64,000 nucleotides of DNA from Boseongicola sp. Lineage in GTDB: Bacteria; Pseudomonadota; Alphaproteobacteria; Rhodobacterales; Rhodobacteraceae. A program made the translations under genes and the position numbers. Where the stretch lies: positions 1,807,932-1,871,931 of the forward strand of contig CP046179.1 of the NCBI GenBank assembly GCA_014075275.1, given 5' to 3'. Below the pieces are notes generated by a model, which did not search any database, was not told the origin of the DNA, and saw only the letters and a list, made by a program, of their open reading frames with translations. Shown piece by piece: positions 1-8,925 of this stretch (the stretch's first letter is position 1; each line of letters opens with the position of its first letter).

Positions 1-807
1 TTGGTGGTGCAGGACATCTTCCTGACCGAAACCGCCAACTATGCCGACGTCATCCTGCCCGCCTCGGCGTTCTACGAGAAAGCCGGCACCGTCACCAATA
101 CCAATCGCCAGGTCCAGATGGGCCGCCCCGCCGTGTCACCACCCGGCGAAGCGCGCGAAGATTGGGCCATCACTGTTGAGCTGGCCCAGCGCTGCGGCCT
201 CGATTGGTCCTACGACCATCCCTCGGAAGTATTCGCCGAAATGAAGCTGAACATGAACTCGCTCAGCAACATCACCTGGGACCGCCTCGCAAACGAAGGC
301 GCGGTGACCTATCCGTCACTGTCCCCTACGGACCCAGGACAGCCCATCGTTTTCGGCGATGGTTTCCCGCGCCCCGAAGGCCGCGCCAAGTTCACACCCG
401 CCAGCGTCATTGCCCCGGATGAAACGCCTGACGCCGAATATCCGATGATCCTGACCACAGGCCGTCAGCTCGAACACTGGCACACCGGCTCGATGACGCG
501 CCGCTCAAAAGTTCTGGACGCGGTCGAACCCGAAGCCAACTGCTCGCTCCACCCCGGCACACTGCGCCAGCTTGGCGTCGAGCCCGGCGAAATGGTCGAA
601 CTCACAACCCGTCGCGGCTCGATCCAACTCATGGCGCGCGCCGACCGGGCGATTGCGCCGGATATGGTCTTCGTGCCCTTCACCTATGTCGAAGCCGCCG
701 CCAATATCCTGACGAACCCGGCGATTGACCCCTACGGCAAAATCCCCGAATTCAAATTCGCAGCTGTCAGAATCGAGAAAGCGAAAGACCAGATCGCGGC
801 TGAATAG
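1..807 (+). CDS. fdhF: Formate dehydrogenase alpha subunit, C-terminal part (partial)
   Basis: Molybdopterin-containing catalytic subunit that oxidises formate to CO2 and passes electrons to the NADH-forming subunits in the cytoplasm. The frame is open from base 1, so only the last ~268 residues are inside the window. Visible are the end of the central molybdopterin oxidoreductase domain (ETANYADVILPASAFYEK, then TVTNTNRQVQMGRPAV) and the C-terminal cofactor-binding domain (LTTGRQLEHWHTGSMTRRS, and near the end FVPFTYVEAAANILTNPA). These strings are typical of soluble NAD-linked formate dehydrogenases (FdsA/FdhF type). The N-terminal iron-sulfur domains and the Cys/Sec ligand lie outside the window. 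The symbol fdsA would fit equally well. Confidence 0.88.
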   Translation: MVVQDIFLTETANYADVILPASAFYEKAGTVTNTNRQVQMGRPAVSPPGEAREDWAITVELAQRCGLDWSYDHPSEVFAEMKLNMNSLSNITWDRLANEGAVTYPSLSPTDPGQPIVFGDGFPRPEGRAKFTPASVIAPDETPDAEYPMILTTGRQLEHWHTGSMTRRSKVLDAVEPEANCSLHPGTLRQLGVEPGEMVELTTRRGSIQLMARADRAIAPDMVFVPFTYVEAAANILTNPAIDPYGKIPEFKFAAVRIEKAKDQIAAE

Positions 808-833
808 TTCAGTCACCAGTATTGGACTCACCC

Positions 834-1586
834 ATGGACGACCCAACAGTCAGCCCACTCTTTGCAGATCCCAATCTGGCCGCATTCTATGACAGCGCGC
901 AGACTTCGCGCCACGACTTCGACTATTGCCGGGACCTCGCATCAAACGCCCGATCCGTCCTCGATCTCGGATGCGGCACAGGTGCATTCGCATGCTCAAT
1001 CGCGGACACGCGTCGCGTCGTCGGTGTGGAGCCTGCCTCCGGAATGCTGGACATCGCGCGCCAAAGACCAAGCGCAGACAAAGTCACGTGGCACCAAGGC
1101 AGCGCCGAGACCATGCGACTGGACGAAACATTCGACCTGATCGTCCTGACCGGACACACGTTTCAGGTATTCCTCACACGCGACCAACAATTGAATTGCC
1201 TGCACACAATCCGTGCTCACCTGTCCGAAAACGGCACGTTCATATTCGACACTCGAAATCCCGAGTATCCAGGGTCTAAAGAGCGCTCAAAATCTCAAAC
1301 CCTCTCTACCGGACACCACCCGGAACTGGGCGCATTCGAAAAGTGGAATTCCTCCAAATATGACGAAGAGAGCGGCATTCTGACCTACACCAACGGTTAT
1401 CGAATTCTCAAAACGGGCAATACCCACGCCGCCGAAGCTCGAATTCGGTATTCATCTTTGTCCGAGATAAGCGATCTGATGAAAGACGCAGGACTAAGCG
1501 TGCAGCAATGGCTTGGCGACTGGCAGGGCGGGCCTTTTACGCAAAATTCGCCGGAAATAATCCCGGTCGGTCACATCGCAACGTAG
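834..1586 (+). CDS. Class I SAM-dependent methyltransferase
   Basis: A soluble methyltransferase of about 250 residues with the Rossmann SAM-binding motif VLDLGCGTGAFA near residue 45. It is followed by the acidic strand end VVGVEPASGMLDIAR and the motif-II-like FDLIVLTGHTFQ, in the usual class I order. The substrate cannot be read from sequence. A TTG lies four codons upstream at 822, but the ATG at 834 is preferred. No strong Shine-Dalgarno precedes either. The gene follows the formate dehydrogenase gene by 26 bases on the same strand but has no evident link to it. Small-molecule methyltransferases of this type are often moderately mobile. Confidence 0.8.
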   Translation: MDDPTVSPLFADPNLAAFYDSAQTSRHDFDYCRDLASNARSVLDLGCGTGAFACSIADTRRVVGVEPASGMLDIARQRPSADKVTWHQGSAETMRLDETFDLIVLTGHTFQVFLTRDQQLNCLHTIRAHLSENGTFIFDTRNPEYPGSKERSKSQTLSTGHHPELGAFEKWNSSKYDEESGILTYTNGYRILKTGNTHAAEARIRYSSLSEISDLMKDAGLSVQQWLGDWQGGPFTQNSPEIIPVGHIAT

Positions 1587-1595
1587 GGATACGCA

Positions 1596-1781
1596 TCAAA
1601 GCTGCGGCTCGGGATCATCCTCACCCGCAGCTCGGTTCCATTGAATAAGATGCTCCGGCACCCCGGCCCGCACGGTCACCACATCACCCATCAAAGGCCA
1701 GCTGACCTTCGAAGGCTTTCGGGGCGCTTTCGCTGCGTCCAGCTCCAGCGAAAGCGGAAAATCTGCGGTAAAATCACTCAT
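1596..1781 (-). CDS. Small hypothetical protein (61 aa)
   Basis: A 61-residue ORF, convergent with the methyltransferase gene. It reads as an acidic, soluble peptide (start MSDFTADFPLSLELDAA, middle PSKVSWPLMGDVVTVRAGVP, end GEDDPEPQL) with no membrane segment or signal peptide. I recognise no domain. Codon use looks like that of neighbouring genes and nothing else occupies the strand, so a real gene is plausible. It could still be a chance ORF in GC-rich DNA. Confidence 0.45.
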   Translation of the reverse strand: MSDFTADFPLSLELDAAKAPRKPSKVSWPLMGDVVTVRAGVPEHLIQWNRAAGEDDPEPQL

Positions 1782-1846
1782 AGGTCCAAACTACATCGCC
1801 AGGGCCGCCACACCTAATCACATTTGCAACAAGACCAGACCACCCA

Positions 1847-1915
1847 CTTCAACTTGTCAAAAATACGCACCTGCGCCGACGCAGTCGGCGCGCGGATCGA
1901 CGCGCCAAAGGCGCG
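1847..1915 (-). repeat. Intergenic hairpin + GTATTT...GAAG module, copy 1 (diverged)
   Basis: Read on the minus strand there are two GC hairpins (CGCGCC-ttt-GGCGCG, then GCGCCGAC-tgc-GTCGGCGC), followed by GCGTATTTTTGACAAGTTGAAG. This is the most diverged of seven copies in the window. It lies downstream of rsmD on the same strand. Its hairpin and T-run could terminate rsmD transcription. Confidence 0.5.
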
Positions 1916-1921
1916 GCGACT

Positions 1922-2482
1922 TTACCCTTCAAATGTCATCAACGTCACAAATGTATCGCCGTATTTACGACTATCCTGAACCGAAAACCCGTCCGGGGCG
2001 TCCTGCGGTGACGCCTTTTCCCAGACAACAAGCGCGTCGGTGGCAATCCATCCACCGGCAACAGCCGCCTCCAGCGCCTTGATGCCCAGGTCCTTGCCAT
2101 AAGGCGGGTCAAGAAACACCAAAGAAGCAGACCTGTCTGCCGCGCCCAGCCGAACCGCGTCCTGTCGAATGACGCGCACAAAATCTTGCGCTTTCGCCCG
2201 CCCAATATTGTTCGCCAACAACCGCGAAGACACTCGCCCGTTGTCCACGAATGTCACGAACTCAGCCCCCCGGCTCAGGGCCTCAAGCCCCAACGCCCCG
2301 GTCCCGGCAAACAGATCCAAAACGCAAGCGTCGGCAATCGGATCCCCATAACCCCCATTGACCAGTAAGTTGAAAATCGACTCCCGCACCCGGTCGGTGG
2401 TGGGTCTCAGATGCGCGCCAGAATCTCCTTTGCCAACTGATGCCAACCCAAGACCCCGCATCCGTCCGCCGATGATCCTCAC
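1922..2482 (-). CDS. rsmD: 16S rRNA (guanine(966)-N2)-methyltransferase RsmD
   Basis: Methylates G966 of 16S rRNA during assembly of the small ribosomal subunit. The 186-residue length is typical. Diagnostic features are the N-terminal MRIIGG start, the segment LRPTTDRVRESIFNLL, the SAM motif VLDLFAGTGALGLEALSRGA (~residues 55-75), and the catalytic DPPY motif in SLVFLDPPYGKDLG. The start codon is GTG at 2482, overlapping the stop of the upstream flavoprotein gene by four bases (GTGA), so the two are translationally coupled. Repeat copy 1 lies just downstream. Confidence 0.93.
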   Translation of the reverse strand: MRIIGGRMRGLGLASVGKGDSGAHLRPTTDRVRESIFNLLVNGGYGDPIADACVLDLFAGTGALGLEALSRGAEFVTFVDNGRVSSRLLANNIGRAKAQDFVRVIRQDAVRLGAADRSASLVFLDPPYGKDLGIKALEAAVAGGWIATDALVVWEKASPQDAPDGFSVQDSRKYGDTFVTLMTFEG

Positions 2483-3687
2483 GCCTTCAACAGTGCTTTC
2501 AAATCCGTATCAGGATTAGAGATGGCACCAGCATCCGGGCTTCTACCAGCCTCGATCAAACGCTTGCCAACCATATAGTCGCGCGGCGCATTCAATGCAT
2601 CCACTGCCAGCAACTTGTCGCCTTGATAATACCAGAAGCTTCGTGAGCCCTCGCCGGTCCGGGTCACGACATGATCATAGCCCGTATTCAGGCCCGCGAT
2701 CTGCAATTTCAGATCATACTGATCCGACCAAAACCAGGGCTTGGGATCGTAAGCTGTATTTGCCCCCAACATATTGGCGGCCACCGCTTCAGCCTGATCA
2801 ATGGCGTTTTGGACAGATTCCAATCGCATCCGCACGCCTCGGAACGGAAAACAGGCGCAATCGCCAGCGGCCCAGACAGTCGGAGTTGATGTCTGGCCAA
2901 ACTCATCTACCGCAATCCCGTTGTCGCAGGTAATCCCAGCCGCTTCGGCCAAAGCCACGTCCGGGCGAATACCCGTACCCACAATAGCGAAATCGACCTC
3001 AATCTCTGTCCCATCACTCAGAACCGCACCCGTGATGCGCCCGTCATGGCCAACCAGCTCTTTCAACCCAACACCTTCACGGATGGTCACACCATGTTCC
3101 AGATGCACCGCCCGAACGGCATCCGCCGTCTCAGGCGAAGCGACACGCCCCAGAATGCGCTCGGCCATTTCAACAACGGTGACAGCCACGCCCAATTTCG
3201 TCGCAACTGCCGCAGCTTCCAGTCCGATATAGCCGCCGCCAATCACCAAGGCCCGTGCACCTTCGCGAAATTCAGGTTCCATCCGGTCCACGTCTGCCAG
3301 GGATCGAACAGTATAAACTCCGTCAAGATCACCCCCGACAGCCGCAGGCAATTGGTTCGGCACAGACCCCGTGGTCAATGCGAGATGGTCGTAGGTCAGC
3401 GTCTCACCATCGACCACCAGAGACTGCGATGCCGTATCAATCTCAGACACAACCTTACCCAATCTGAGCGTAATATTCTGATCGGCGTAAAAACTCTCGG
3501 GCCTCAAATACAGGCGCTCTTCCGCCATCTCACCCAAAAGGTAAGCCTTCGATAAAGGTGGTCGCTGATAGGGTGGAACAGGTTCCCCGCAGATCAGAGT
3601 CACAGCACCCTCATAGCCGAGGTTGCGCAATTTCGCTGCCATCGAAGACCCAGCCTGTCCGCCGCCGACAATTACTACTCCACTCAT
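2479..3687 (-). CDS. NAD(P)/FAD-dependent oxidoreductase, ferredoxin/rubredoxin reductase type
   Basis: A 402-residue flavoprotein of the putidaredoxin/rhodocoxin reductase family. It transfers electrons from NAD(P)H to a small iron-sulfur or rubredoxin partner. Visible are the N-terminal FAD motif VIVGGGQAGSSMAAKLR, PPYQRPPLSKAYLLG, the NAD-binding ALVIGGGYIGLEAAAVATK (~residues 145-163), and the second FAD motif TPTVWAAGDCACFP (~270). The C-terminal reductase domain includes FWSDQYDLKLQIAG. No ferredoxin or P450 gene lies adjacent, so the partner is unknown. It shares a 4-base overlap with rsmD. Confidence 0.9.
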   Translation of the reverse strand: MSGVVIVGGGQAGSSMAAKLRNLGYEGAVTLICGEPVPPYQRPPLSKAYLLGEMAEERLYLRPESFYADQNITLRLGKVVSEIDTASQSLVVDGETLTYDHLALTTGSVPNQLPAAVGGDLDGVYTVRSLADVDRMEPEFREGARALVIGGGYIGLEAAAVATKLGVAVTVVEMAERILGRVASPETADAVRAVHLEHGVTIREGVGLKELVGHDGRITGAVLSDGTEIEVDFAIVGTGIRPDVALAEAAGITCDNGIAVDEFGQTSTPTVWAAGDCACFPFRGVRMRLESVQNAIDQAEAVAANMLGANTAYDPKPWFWSDQYDLKLQIAGLNTGYDHVVTRTGEGSRSFWYYQGDKLLAVDALNAPRDYMVGKRLIEAGRSPDAGAISNPDTDLKALLKA

Positions 3688-3767
3688 CCCGTCTTCCTCT
3701 GGCCCTCGCGCCTCGGCGCGTTATATCCATATACATTAACATTGACCCCAAGCATCGAGGCCATGCA

Positions 3768-4256
3768 ATGACAATCGCTGTCGGAGACAGAATTCCATCT
3801 GCCCACGTACTTCAAATGGGCTCAAACGGTCCTGAAAGCATCGATGTGGCCGATCACATTGCTGGCAAGAAAGTTGTGATCTTCGCATTGCCAGGCGCTT
3901 ATACCTCGACCTGCACCAACGCGCACATGCCTAGTTTCATACGCACTTTTGATGCTTTTCGCGAAAAGGGCATCGACGAGATAATCTGCGTCAGCGTGAA
4001 CGATGTTTTCGTCTCCGACCATTGGGGCGAAAGCACTGGGGCAAAGACCAAGGGCATTACCATGTTTGCGGACTGGAACAGCGCCTTTGGTCAGGCCATC
4101 GGATTGACGTTCGATGCACCGGCAGTGGGTTACATCCAGCGAATCGTGCGTTCGGCGATGGTGATTAACGACGGTGTTGTCGAGGTGCTTCAGATTGAGG
4201 AGTCCCGCGGCGAATGCATCATGACTGCAGGCGAAACGCTGTTGGAAATGGTTTGA
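3768..4256 (+). CDS. Peroxiredoxin, Prx5/type II
   Basis: Thiol peroxidase of 162 residues that reduces hydrogen or alkyl peroxides. The peroxidatic cysteine is in PGAYTSTCTNAHMPSF, the family equivalent of PGAFTPTC. Also visible are VVIFALPGAY, CVSVNDVFVSDHWG and the C-terminal RGECIMTAGETLLE, whose Cys could act in resolution. The ATG at 3768 has GAGG seven bases upstream and gives the standard N-terminus MTIAVGDRIPS; the longer open frame upstream has no family homology. The gene diverges from the flavoprotein gene across a short promoter region. Confidence 0.92.
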   Translation: MTIAVGDRIPSAHVLQMGSNGPESIDVADHIAGKKVVIFALPGAYTSTCTNAHMPSFIRTFDAFREKGIDEIICVSVNDVFVSDHWGESTGAKTKGITMFADWNSAFGQAIGLTFDAPAVGYIQRIVRSAMVINDGVVEVLQIEESRGECIMTAGETLLEMV

Positions 4257-4264
4257 TCCAACGG

Positions 4265-4352
4265 CCGGGCCTTTGGCCCGACACGGCGCCTAGTATGCGA
4301 GGGGTGCTTCGCCCCCTCGCGCTCCCCCGAGAGTATTTTAACCAGAAAGAAT
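4265..4352 (+). repeat. Intergenic hairpin + GAGTATTT...CCAGAAAGAA module, copy 2
   Basis: Lies between convergent prx and mscS. It contains hairpins CGGGCC-ttt-GGCCCG (4265-4280) and GAGGGG-n8-CCCCTC (4299-4318), then GAGTATTTTAACCAGAAAGA from 4331. The motif runs on the plus strand, so it sits at the 3' end of the peroxiredoxin gene. A role as terminator or mRNA end is likely but inferred. Confidence 0.65.
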
Positions 4353-4355
4353 GTC

Positions 4356-5207
4356 TCAGACGTCGTGTCGCAGAACGGTTTGGGTTGGGAATGGGATGTC
4401 TATTCCTCCAGCGTCAAACGCTTCTTTGACCTTGCGCTTCATATCGGCCTGATACTGGAAAAAATCAGCCGATGATACCCAGCACCGCACCAGAAAATCT
4501 ACCGAGAAGTCACCAAGATTGTTTACTTGCAAGAACGGTTCAGGGTCATTCAGCGACCGCGGGTCGTTGAAGACAACGTCACGTATGATGGCCTCGGCTT
4601 TCGCCAAATCTGCGCCATATCCAACACCGAAAATCCATTCCGCGCGCCGCGTGTCATAAACAGAGTAATTGGTGATCGTGTTGGACCAGATCTCGGTGTT
4701 TGGCATGATGATTTTCACGTTGTCCAACGTCGCCAACTCGGTCGTAAAGATCGAAATGTCTTTGACCGTGCCCATGGTGCCGTTCACTTCAATGAAATCG
4801 CCCAGTTTGATCGGGCGAAACACCACAATCATGACGCCCGACGCAACACCGCCAAGAACCCCCTGCAAAGCCAGACCAATGGCCAGGCCAGCAGCACCCA
4901 AAAGGGCCACCAGAGACGTTGTCTGAAACCCGAAATTCTGAAGAACAAATATGATCGTAAGCGCCAGGACGCCATAGCGGGCAATATTGCCCAGAAAACG
5001 GCCCATGGTATTGTCGAAATGCTCGGATTTCTCGGAAATTCTGACAATACGGCGTTTCAGAAACCCAGCCAGAAACGAACCGACGATCAGAATTACCGCC
5101 GCCAAAACGACATTTCCAACAGCATTCAAAATGAATTCGACAGAAAGGTATGCACCGATTGTGGTGCCGCCAATCTCAAAGTTCAGAATTGACGAGAGAA
5201 TATCCAT
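4356..5207 (-). CDS. mscS: Small-conductance mechanosensitive channel, MscS family
   Basis: Inner-membrane tension-gated channel of 283 residues, close to the minimal E. coli MscS. It has an N-terminal hydrophobic segment (~25-50), a second TM, and the pore-lining TM3 LLGAAGLAIGLALQGVLGG. The beta domain follows (FRPIKLGDFIEVNGTMGTV) with the conserved NTEIWSNTITNYS and a C-terminal cytoplasmic cage. The start ATG shares one base with the stop of the upstream pterin dehydratase gene (TGATG), so it is the last gene of a coupled operon. Osmotic protection is the family role. Confidence 0.93.
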   Translation of the reverse strand: MDILSSILNFEIGGTTIGAYLSVEFILNAVGNVVLAAVILIVGSFLAGFLKRRIVRISEKSEHFDNTMGRFLGNIARYGVLALTIIFVLQNFGFQTTSLVALLGAAGLAIGLALQGVLGGVASGVMIVVFRPIKLGDFIEVNGTMGTVKDISIFTTELATLDNVKIIMPNTEIWSNTITNYSVYDTRRAEWIFGVGYGADLAKAEAIIRDVVFNDPRSLNDPEPFLQVNNLGDFSVDFLVRCWVSSADFFQYQADMKRKVKEAFDAGGIDIPFPTQTVLRHDV

Positions 5208-5500
5208 CAGACCGCCTTATCCATCTTGTCCGCCAGCTTCACATCGAGCGCCGACAAACCATTCACATCATGGGTCGTCAAGGTGACTTCGACGCGGTTG
5301 TAGACATTGAACCATTCAGGATGGTGATTCATCTTCTCTGCTTCAATCGCCATACGGGTCATCCACCCAAATGCCTGCGCGAAATTTCGGAACTTGAACG
5401 TTTTTTGGACCGCGTCTCGACCATCGATCAACACCCAACCCGTTTCCGCAAGTCGCGAAAGGGTCTCGCTGCGCTCAGACTCACCTAATTTGTCTGTCAT
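5207..5500 (-). CDS. phhB: Pterin-4a-carbinolamine dehydratase
   Basis: Dehydrates 4a-hydroxytetrahydropterin in recycling of the pterin cofactor of aromatic amino acid hydroxylases. The 97-residue length and the motif EKMNHHPEWFNVYNRVEV, with the two catalytic histidines and TTHD, are diagnostic. It overlaps the upstream acyltransferase gene by four bases (ATGA) and mscS by one base. No aromatic hydroxylase is present in the window, so the partner reaction is elsewhere or the protein has another role, as in many bacteria that carry it alone. Confidence 0.93.
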   Translation of the reverse strand: MTDKLGESERSETLSRLAETGWVLIDGRDAVQKTFKFRNFAQAFGWMTRMAIEAEKMNHHPEWFNVYNRVEVTLTTHDVNGLSALDVKLADKMDKAV

Positions 5501-6687
5501 TCCGGTTCCTCGGTTATTTTTCGAAACGGTCCGTAACTGGTCAGCACTTCGATATCATCTTCCACGGCCTTCCGCTCTGCCTCAAGATACTCCGAAACGG
5601 CATTCGAAAACCCATCGTCCGCGATCCAATGCAAGGAATGACATTCCACGGGCAAATAGCCCCGCGCCAGTTTGTGTTCACCCTGCGCGCCCGCCTCGAC
5701 CGAGGTCATACCTTTGGCAATCGCATAGTCAATTGCCTGATAATAGCACAGCTCGAAATGCAGGCAGGGGTGGTGTTCAATGGCACCCCAGTAACGACCA
5801 AAGAGCGTGTCCCGACCAATAAAGTTCAATGCGCCCGCAACCGGCTGGTCATCTCGCAAGGCCAGAACCAGCAGTATTTCATCACGCAGCTCCGCCTGTG
5901 CGATATCGAAAAATGCGCGCGTCAGGTAAGGGGTTCCCCATTTTCGTGCACCTGTGTCCTGATAAAAATGCCAGAAGGCATCCCAATGTTCGGGCTCAAT
6001 CGCGTCCCCGGTCAATTGGATGATGTCGCCACCAAAGCACTGCGCCGTGTGCCGCTCTTTGCGAATTGTCTTGCGCTTGCGTGATGAAAGCTGGCCCAGG
6101 AAAGCATCGAATGCCGAATAACCGCCATTTGCCCAATGGTATTGTTGGGTCACCCGATGCAACAAGCCCATTTCGGCCCCGCGGCCTGCCTCTTCTTCAG
6201 TACAGAACGTGGCGTGCAGCGAACTCAACTGGTTTTCCATTTCGATGTGCAAAGCGCCGTGGACGAGCGCCTGAAGCCCCCGATCTTCAAACCCCGGTCG
6301 CGTCAGAAAACGGCGTCCCGTTGCCGGAGTGAATGGTACCGCCAGCTGTAGTTTGGGATAGTAGCGCCCACCTGCACGTTCCCATGCATGGGCCCAGTTG
6401 TGGTCAAAGATGTATTCGCCCTGACTATGACCCTTGGCATAAAGCGGGGCAACGGCGATCACCTCGCCCGCCTGCCGTGCCACCAGATACTGTGGCTGCC
6501 AACCTGTTCCGTGACCCACGGATCCGCTGTCTTCCAGGGCCTTCAGAAACCGATGTGTTGTAAAGGGATCAATAGGTCGTCCGCCATCCCCAGTTTCTGG
6601 GCTGGCGCAAGCGTCCCAAATTTCGGGCGCGATATCGGCAAGGGTGCCGAGAACGGATATCTCGATGTCGTCTGTGGTCATCGCCAT
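5497..6687 (-). CDS. GNAT/FemAB-like acyltransferase (DUF482, COG3146 type)
   Basis: A 396-residue protein of the widespread proteobacterial family with a FemAB-like double GNAT fold. No reaction is established for it. Typical blocks are IDPFTTHRFLKALEDSGSVG near residue 40, YIFDHNWAHAWERAGGRYYPK (~110), LSSRKRKTIRKERH (~205), GRYWGAIEHHPCLHFELCYY (~300) and AGAQGEHKLARGYLP (~335). It overlaps the dehydratase gene by four bases and follows the phosphodiesterase gene after 56 bases. The name 'peptidoglycan biosynthesis/recognition' used for the family is a fold-based guess. Confidence 0.85.
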   Translation of the reverse strand: MAMTTDDIEISVLGTLADIAPEIWDACASPETGDGGRPIDPFTTHRFLKALEDSGSVGHGTGWQPQYLVARQAGEVIAVAPLYAKGHSQGEYIFDHNWAHAWERAGGRYYPKLQLAVPFTPATGRRFLTRPGFEDRGLQALVHGALHIEMENQLSSLHATFCTEEEAGRGAEMGLLHRVTQQYHWANGGYSAFDAFLGQLSSRKRKTIRKERHTAQCFGGDIIQLTGDAIEPEHWDAFWHFYQDTGARKWGTPYLTRAFFDIAQAELRDEILLVLALRDDQPVAGALNFIGRDTLFGRYWGAIEHHPCLHFELCYYQAIDYAIAKGMTSVEAGAQGEHKLARGYLPVECHSLHWIADDGFSNAVSEYLEAERKAVEDDIEVLTSYGPFRKITEEPE

Positions 6688-6743
6688 GTGCCCGGGAGTT
6701 CAAGCGTAACGTGGCATGAAACACGGGCATTTCAAGCGCTTCT

Positions 6744-7499
6744 TCAGGGCAAGTATCCCTCAAAGGTTATGTTATCTGCAAAAAGCAGTGCTTCGTCGGC
6801 TTGATCCTGTGACCGCACAGTCCAGCAAAGAATATCCGCGCCTTTGGATTTCAATTCACCAACGCGCGGTCGGTCCAGATCATGCACACTGTGGCTGATG
6901 AAACAGGCCCCAACCCGCTCGTAGTCCGGAATCTCGCGCAAACGGGCAAGAACCGGCGCCGGAACAGGCCAGCCATCTTCCGGGAAACTCTCGGTCACCA
7001 ACCCCCTTGGGACATGTGGAAGCGTCTTTTGAAATTCGGCTGCAGAATGGGGATTGAAAGACATGACTGCGACATCGCCCCGATACGCAGCCAAAACACG
7101 CGCAACATCCGCTTCAAGAGGGCCGACATTTGGGCCAAGTGCAAAGTCCTGATCTTTGATCTCGACCAGAACCGGAACCTGCCCGTTCACGCGCCGCAAG
7201 AACTCTTCCAGTGTTGGGATACCCTCTTTCCCGCCCTTCAGGCGGATACCTGATAGTTCTGATGCCGAACGAGCATGAAACGCCCCGGTTTCATCGGTCA
7301 CGCGATCAAGTTCATAGTCGTGAAAGACCATCGCCCGACCATCCGATGAAACCTGAACATCCAACTCAATGCCAAATCCGCCCTGGATGGCCGCGCGTGC
7401 CGCCTCGAACGAATTTTCAGGCCGGCCTTCGCTGATGTCGTGAAGACCACGATGCGCGATGGGGCGGTCCAGAAAACTCGCTGGCAAGGCATTGGTCAT
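6744..7499 (-). CDS. Glycerophosphodiester phosphodiesterase
   Basis: Hydrolyses glycerophosphodiesters to glycerol-3-phosphate and an alcohol. The 251-residue length and the GDPD motifs are clear: IAHRGLHD with PENSFEAA, then IELDVQVSSDGRAMVFHDYEL carrying the catalytic Glu/Asp/His set, and near the C-terminus ADILCWTV. No signal peptide is evident, so it is probably cytoplasmic (UgpQ-like). Its start overlaps the ridA stop by four bases. Confidence 0.92.
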   Translation of the reverse strand: MTNALPASFLDRPIAHRGLHDISEGRPENSFEAARAAIQGGFGIELDVQVSSDGRAMVFHDYELDRVTDETGAFHARSASELSGIRLKGGKEGIPTLEEFLRRVNGQVPVLVEIKDQDFALGPNVGPLEADVARVLAAYRGDVAVMSFNPHSAAEFQKTLPHVPRGLVTESFPEDGWPVPAPVLARLREIPDYERVGACFISHSVHDLDRPRVGELKSKGADILCWTVRSQDQADEALLFADNITFEGYLP

Positions 7500-7960
7500 G
7501 CGATTTCGAAGATGCCTTCGATCTCAACAGCCACGCCAAATGGAAGTGACGCTGCACTGACAGCCGAGCGAGCGTGACGACCCGCATCCCCCAAAACGGC
7601 AACCATCAGGTTAGAAGCGCCATTGATAACAGCTGGTTGATCGGTGAAATCCTGCGTCGAATTTACGAACCCGACCAACTTCACCACGCGCTTCAAACGC
7701 GAGATATCGCCGCCACAAGCAGATTTTGCCTGTGCCAACAAAGAAAGCGCGCAAAGCTCGGCACATTTCACACCGTCTTCAACGCTCATGTCCGCGCCCA
7801 ATTTGCCTTTGACGAAACCGTTTTCATCCATGGAAACTTGGCCAGACACATACAAAGCATTGCCTGTGATCACAAAAGGAACATAGTTTGCTCCTGGCGC
7901 GGGCGCGTCAGGCAGGCTTAGGCCCAGATTTGCAAGATTTTGGTCAAATTCAGTGGTCAT
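7496..7960 (-). CDS. RidA/YjgF family enamine/imine deaminase
   Basis: A 154-residue member of the RidA family, which hydrolyses reactive enamine and imine intermediates from PLP enzymes. Visible are VPFVITGNALYVSGQVS, a Cys in CAELCALSLLAQAKSACGG, and the C-terminal GRHARSAVSAASLPFGVAVE with the substrate-carboxylate Arg and the canonical VEIEGIFEIA ending. The length is slightly above the ~128-residue archetype and typical of the longer YjgH/COG0251 subgroup. It is the first gene of the ridA-gdpD-acyltransferase-phhB-mscS operon, with 206 bases of promoter region upstream. Confidence 0.92.
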   Translation of the reverse strand: MTTEFDQNLANLGLSLPDAPAPGANYVPFVITGNALYVSGQVSMDENGFVKGKLGADMSVEDGVKCAELCALSLLAQAKSACGGDISRLKRVVKLVGFVNSTQDFTDQPAVINGASNLMVAVLGDAGRHARSAVSAASLPFGVAVEIEGIFEIA

Positions 7961-8166
7961 TAAAGGGTCCTCATTGGTGGCAGGGTGCGCTCATATTATC
8001 GCAATTGGAATCGTTATGCGCATGATTTCGCCCAGACGCGGATGACAGGCAACACCTAACGTGCAATTCAACAAAATTGCGCAAAGTTAGTCTGTTCTTC
8101 ACTGCCAAACAGCCTATGTAGGACGAACTTGACGCGTTATAGAAGTGACGAAACAGGTATTTTGCT

Positions 8167-8925
8167 GTGGCTGCCTTAGTAGTAAATAGATGGATTACGC
8201 CCCTATTTGTTGGGCTTTTGGTTTTGTCGGGATGTTCGGTCCCGAATGAACCTACAGACGTGCACGACCCATACGAATCGGTCAATCGCGTGACACATAA
8301 CTTCAATACAGCCGCGGATCGCGTCATATTGCGCCCGGCCAGTCAGGTGTACGGTCATGTTGTGCCGAATCCCGTTCGCAGTTCTTTGGATAATGCCGCC
8401 GGAAACCTGGGTCTGCCCGCCTCTGCTTTAAACAAGGCGTTGCAAGGCAAGCTTGAAGATGCCGTCCACAATGTCGCGCGCTTCATGGTGAATACGACGC
8501 TAGGCGTGTTCGGCCTCTTCGATCCGGCACAGGATTTCGGTCTGGAAGCTCGTGACTCCAATTTCGGCGAAACTCTGTCCGTTTGGGGTGCCGAGGAAGG
8601 GGCCTACCAGGTCCTGCCCTTGATCGGACCATCAACCGAACGCGACACGGCCGGACTTGTCGTGGACATAATCACCAATCCAATTGGTGTCATGTTCGGC
8701 CCAGATGTCGAGGATGCCGATACCGGCCTTTTCGTGACCGAAACACTGAATTATCGGTACGAATTTGCAGGCACGATCGACAGCATTCTCTACGACAGCG
8801 CCGATAGTTATTCACAACTTCGCATTTTCTATTTGGATTCCCGCCGCTTCGCGGTGGGCACCGATGGTGAAGAAATCGCCATCGACCCTTATGAGGACCT
8901 TTATGATGACTTCCTTCAAGAGTAA
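8167..8925 (+). CDS. mlaA: MlaA (VacJ) family outer-membrane lipoprotein
   Basis: Outer-membrane component that removes misplaced phospholipids from the outer leaflet. The start used is GTG at 8167. It gives a signal peptide with lipobox LVLSGC, so Cys23 would be lipidated. The conserved blocks are DPYESVNRVTHNFNTAADR, RFMVNTTLGVFGLFDPA, NFGETLSVWGAEEGAYQVLP and GPSTERDTAGLVVD, in family order. The coding end overlaps the next gene, which encodes MlaC, so the pair is co-transcribed. The MlaFEDB inner-membrane complex is not in this window. Confidence 0.92.
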   Translation: MAALVVNRWITPLFVGLLVLSGCSVPNEPTDVHDPYESVNRVTHNFNTAADRVILRPASQVYGHVVPNPVRSSLDNAAGNLGLPASALNKALQGKLEDAVHNVARFMVNTTLGVFGLFDPAQDFGLEARDSNFGETLSVWGAEEGAYQVLPLIGPSTERDTAGLVVDIITNPIGVMFGPDVEDADTGLFVTETLNYRYEFAGTIDSILYDSADSYSQLRIFYLDSRRFAVGTDGEEIAIDPYEDLYDDFLQE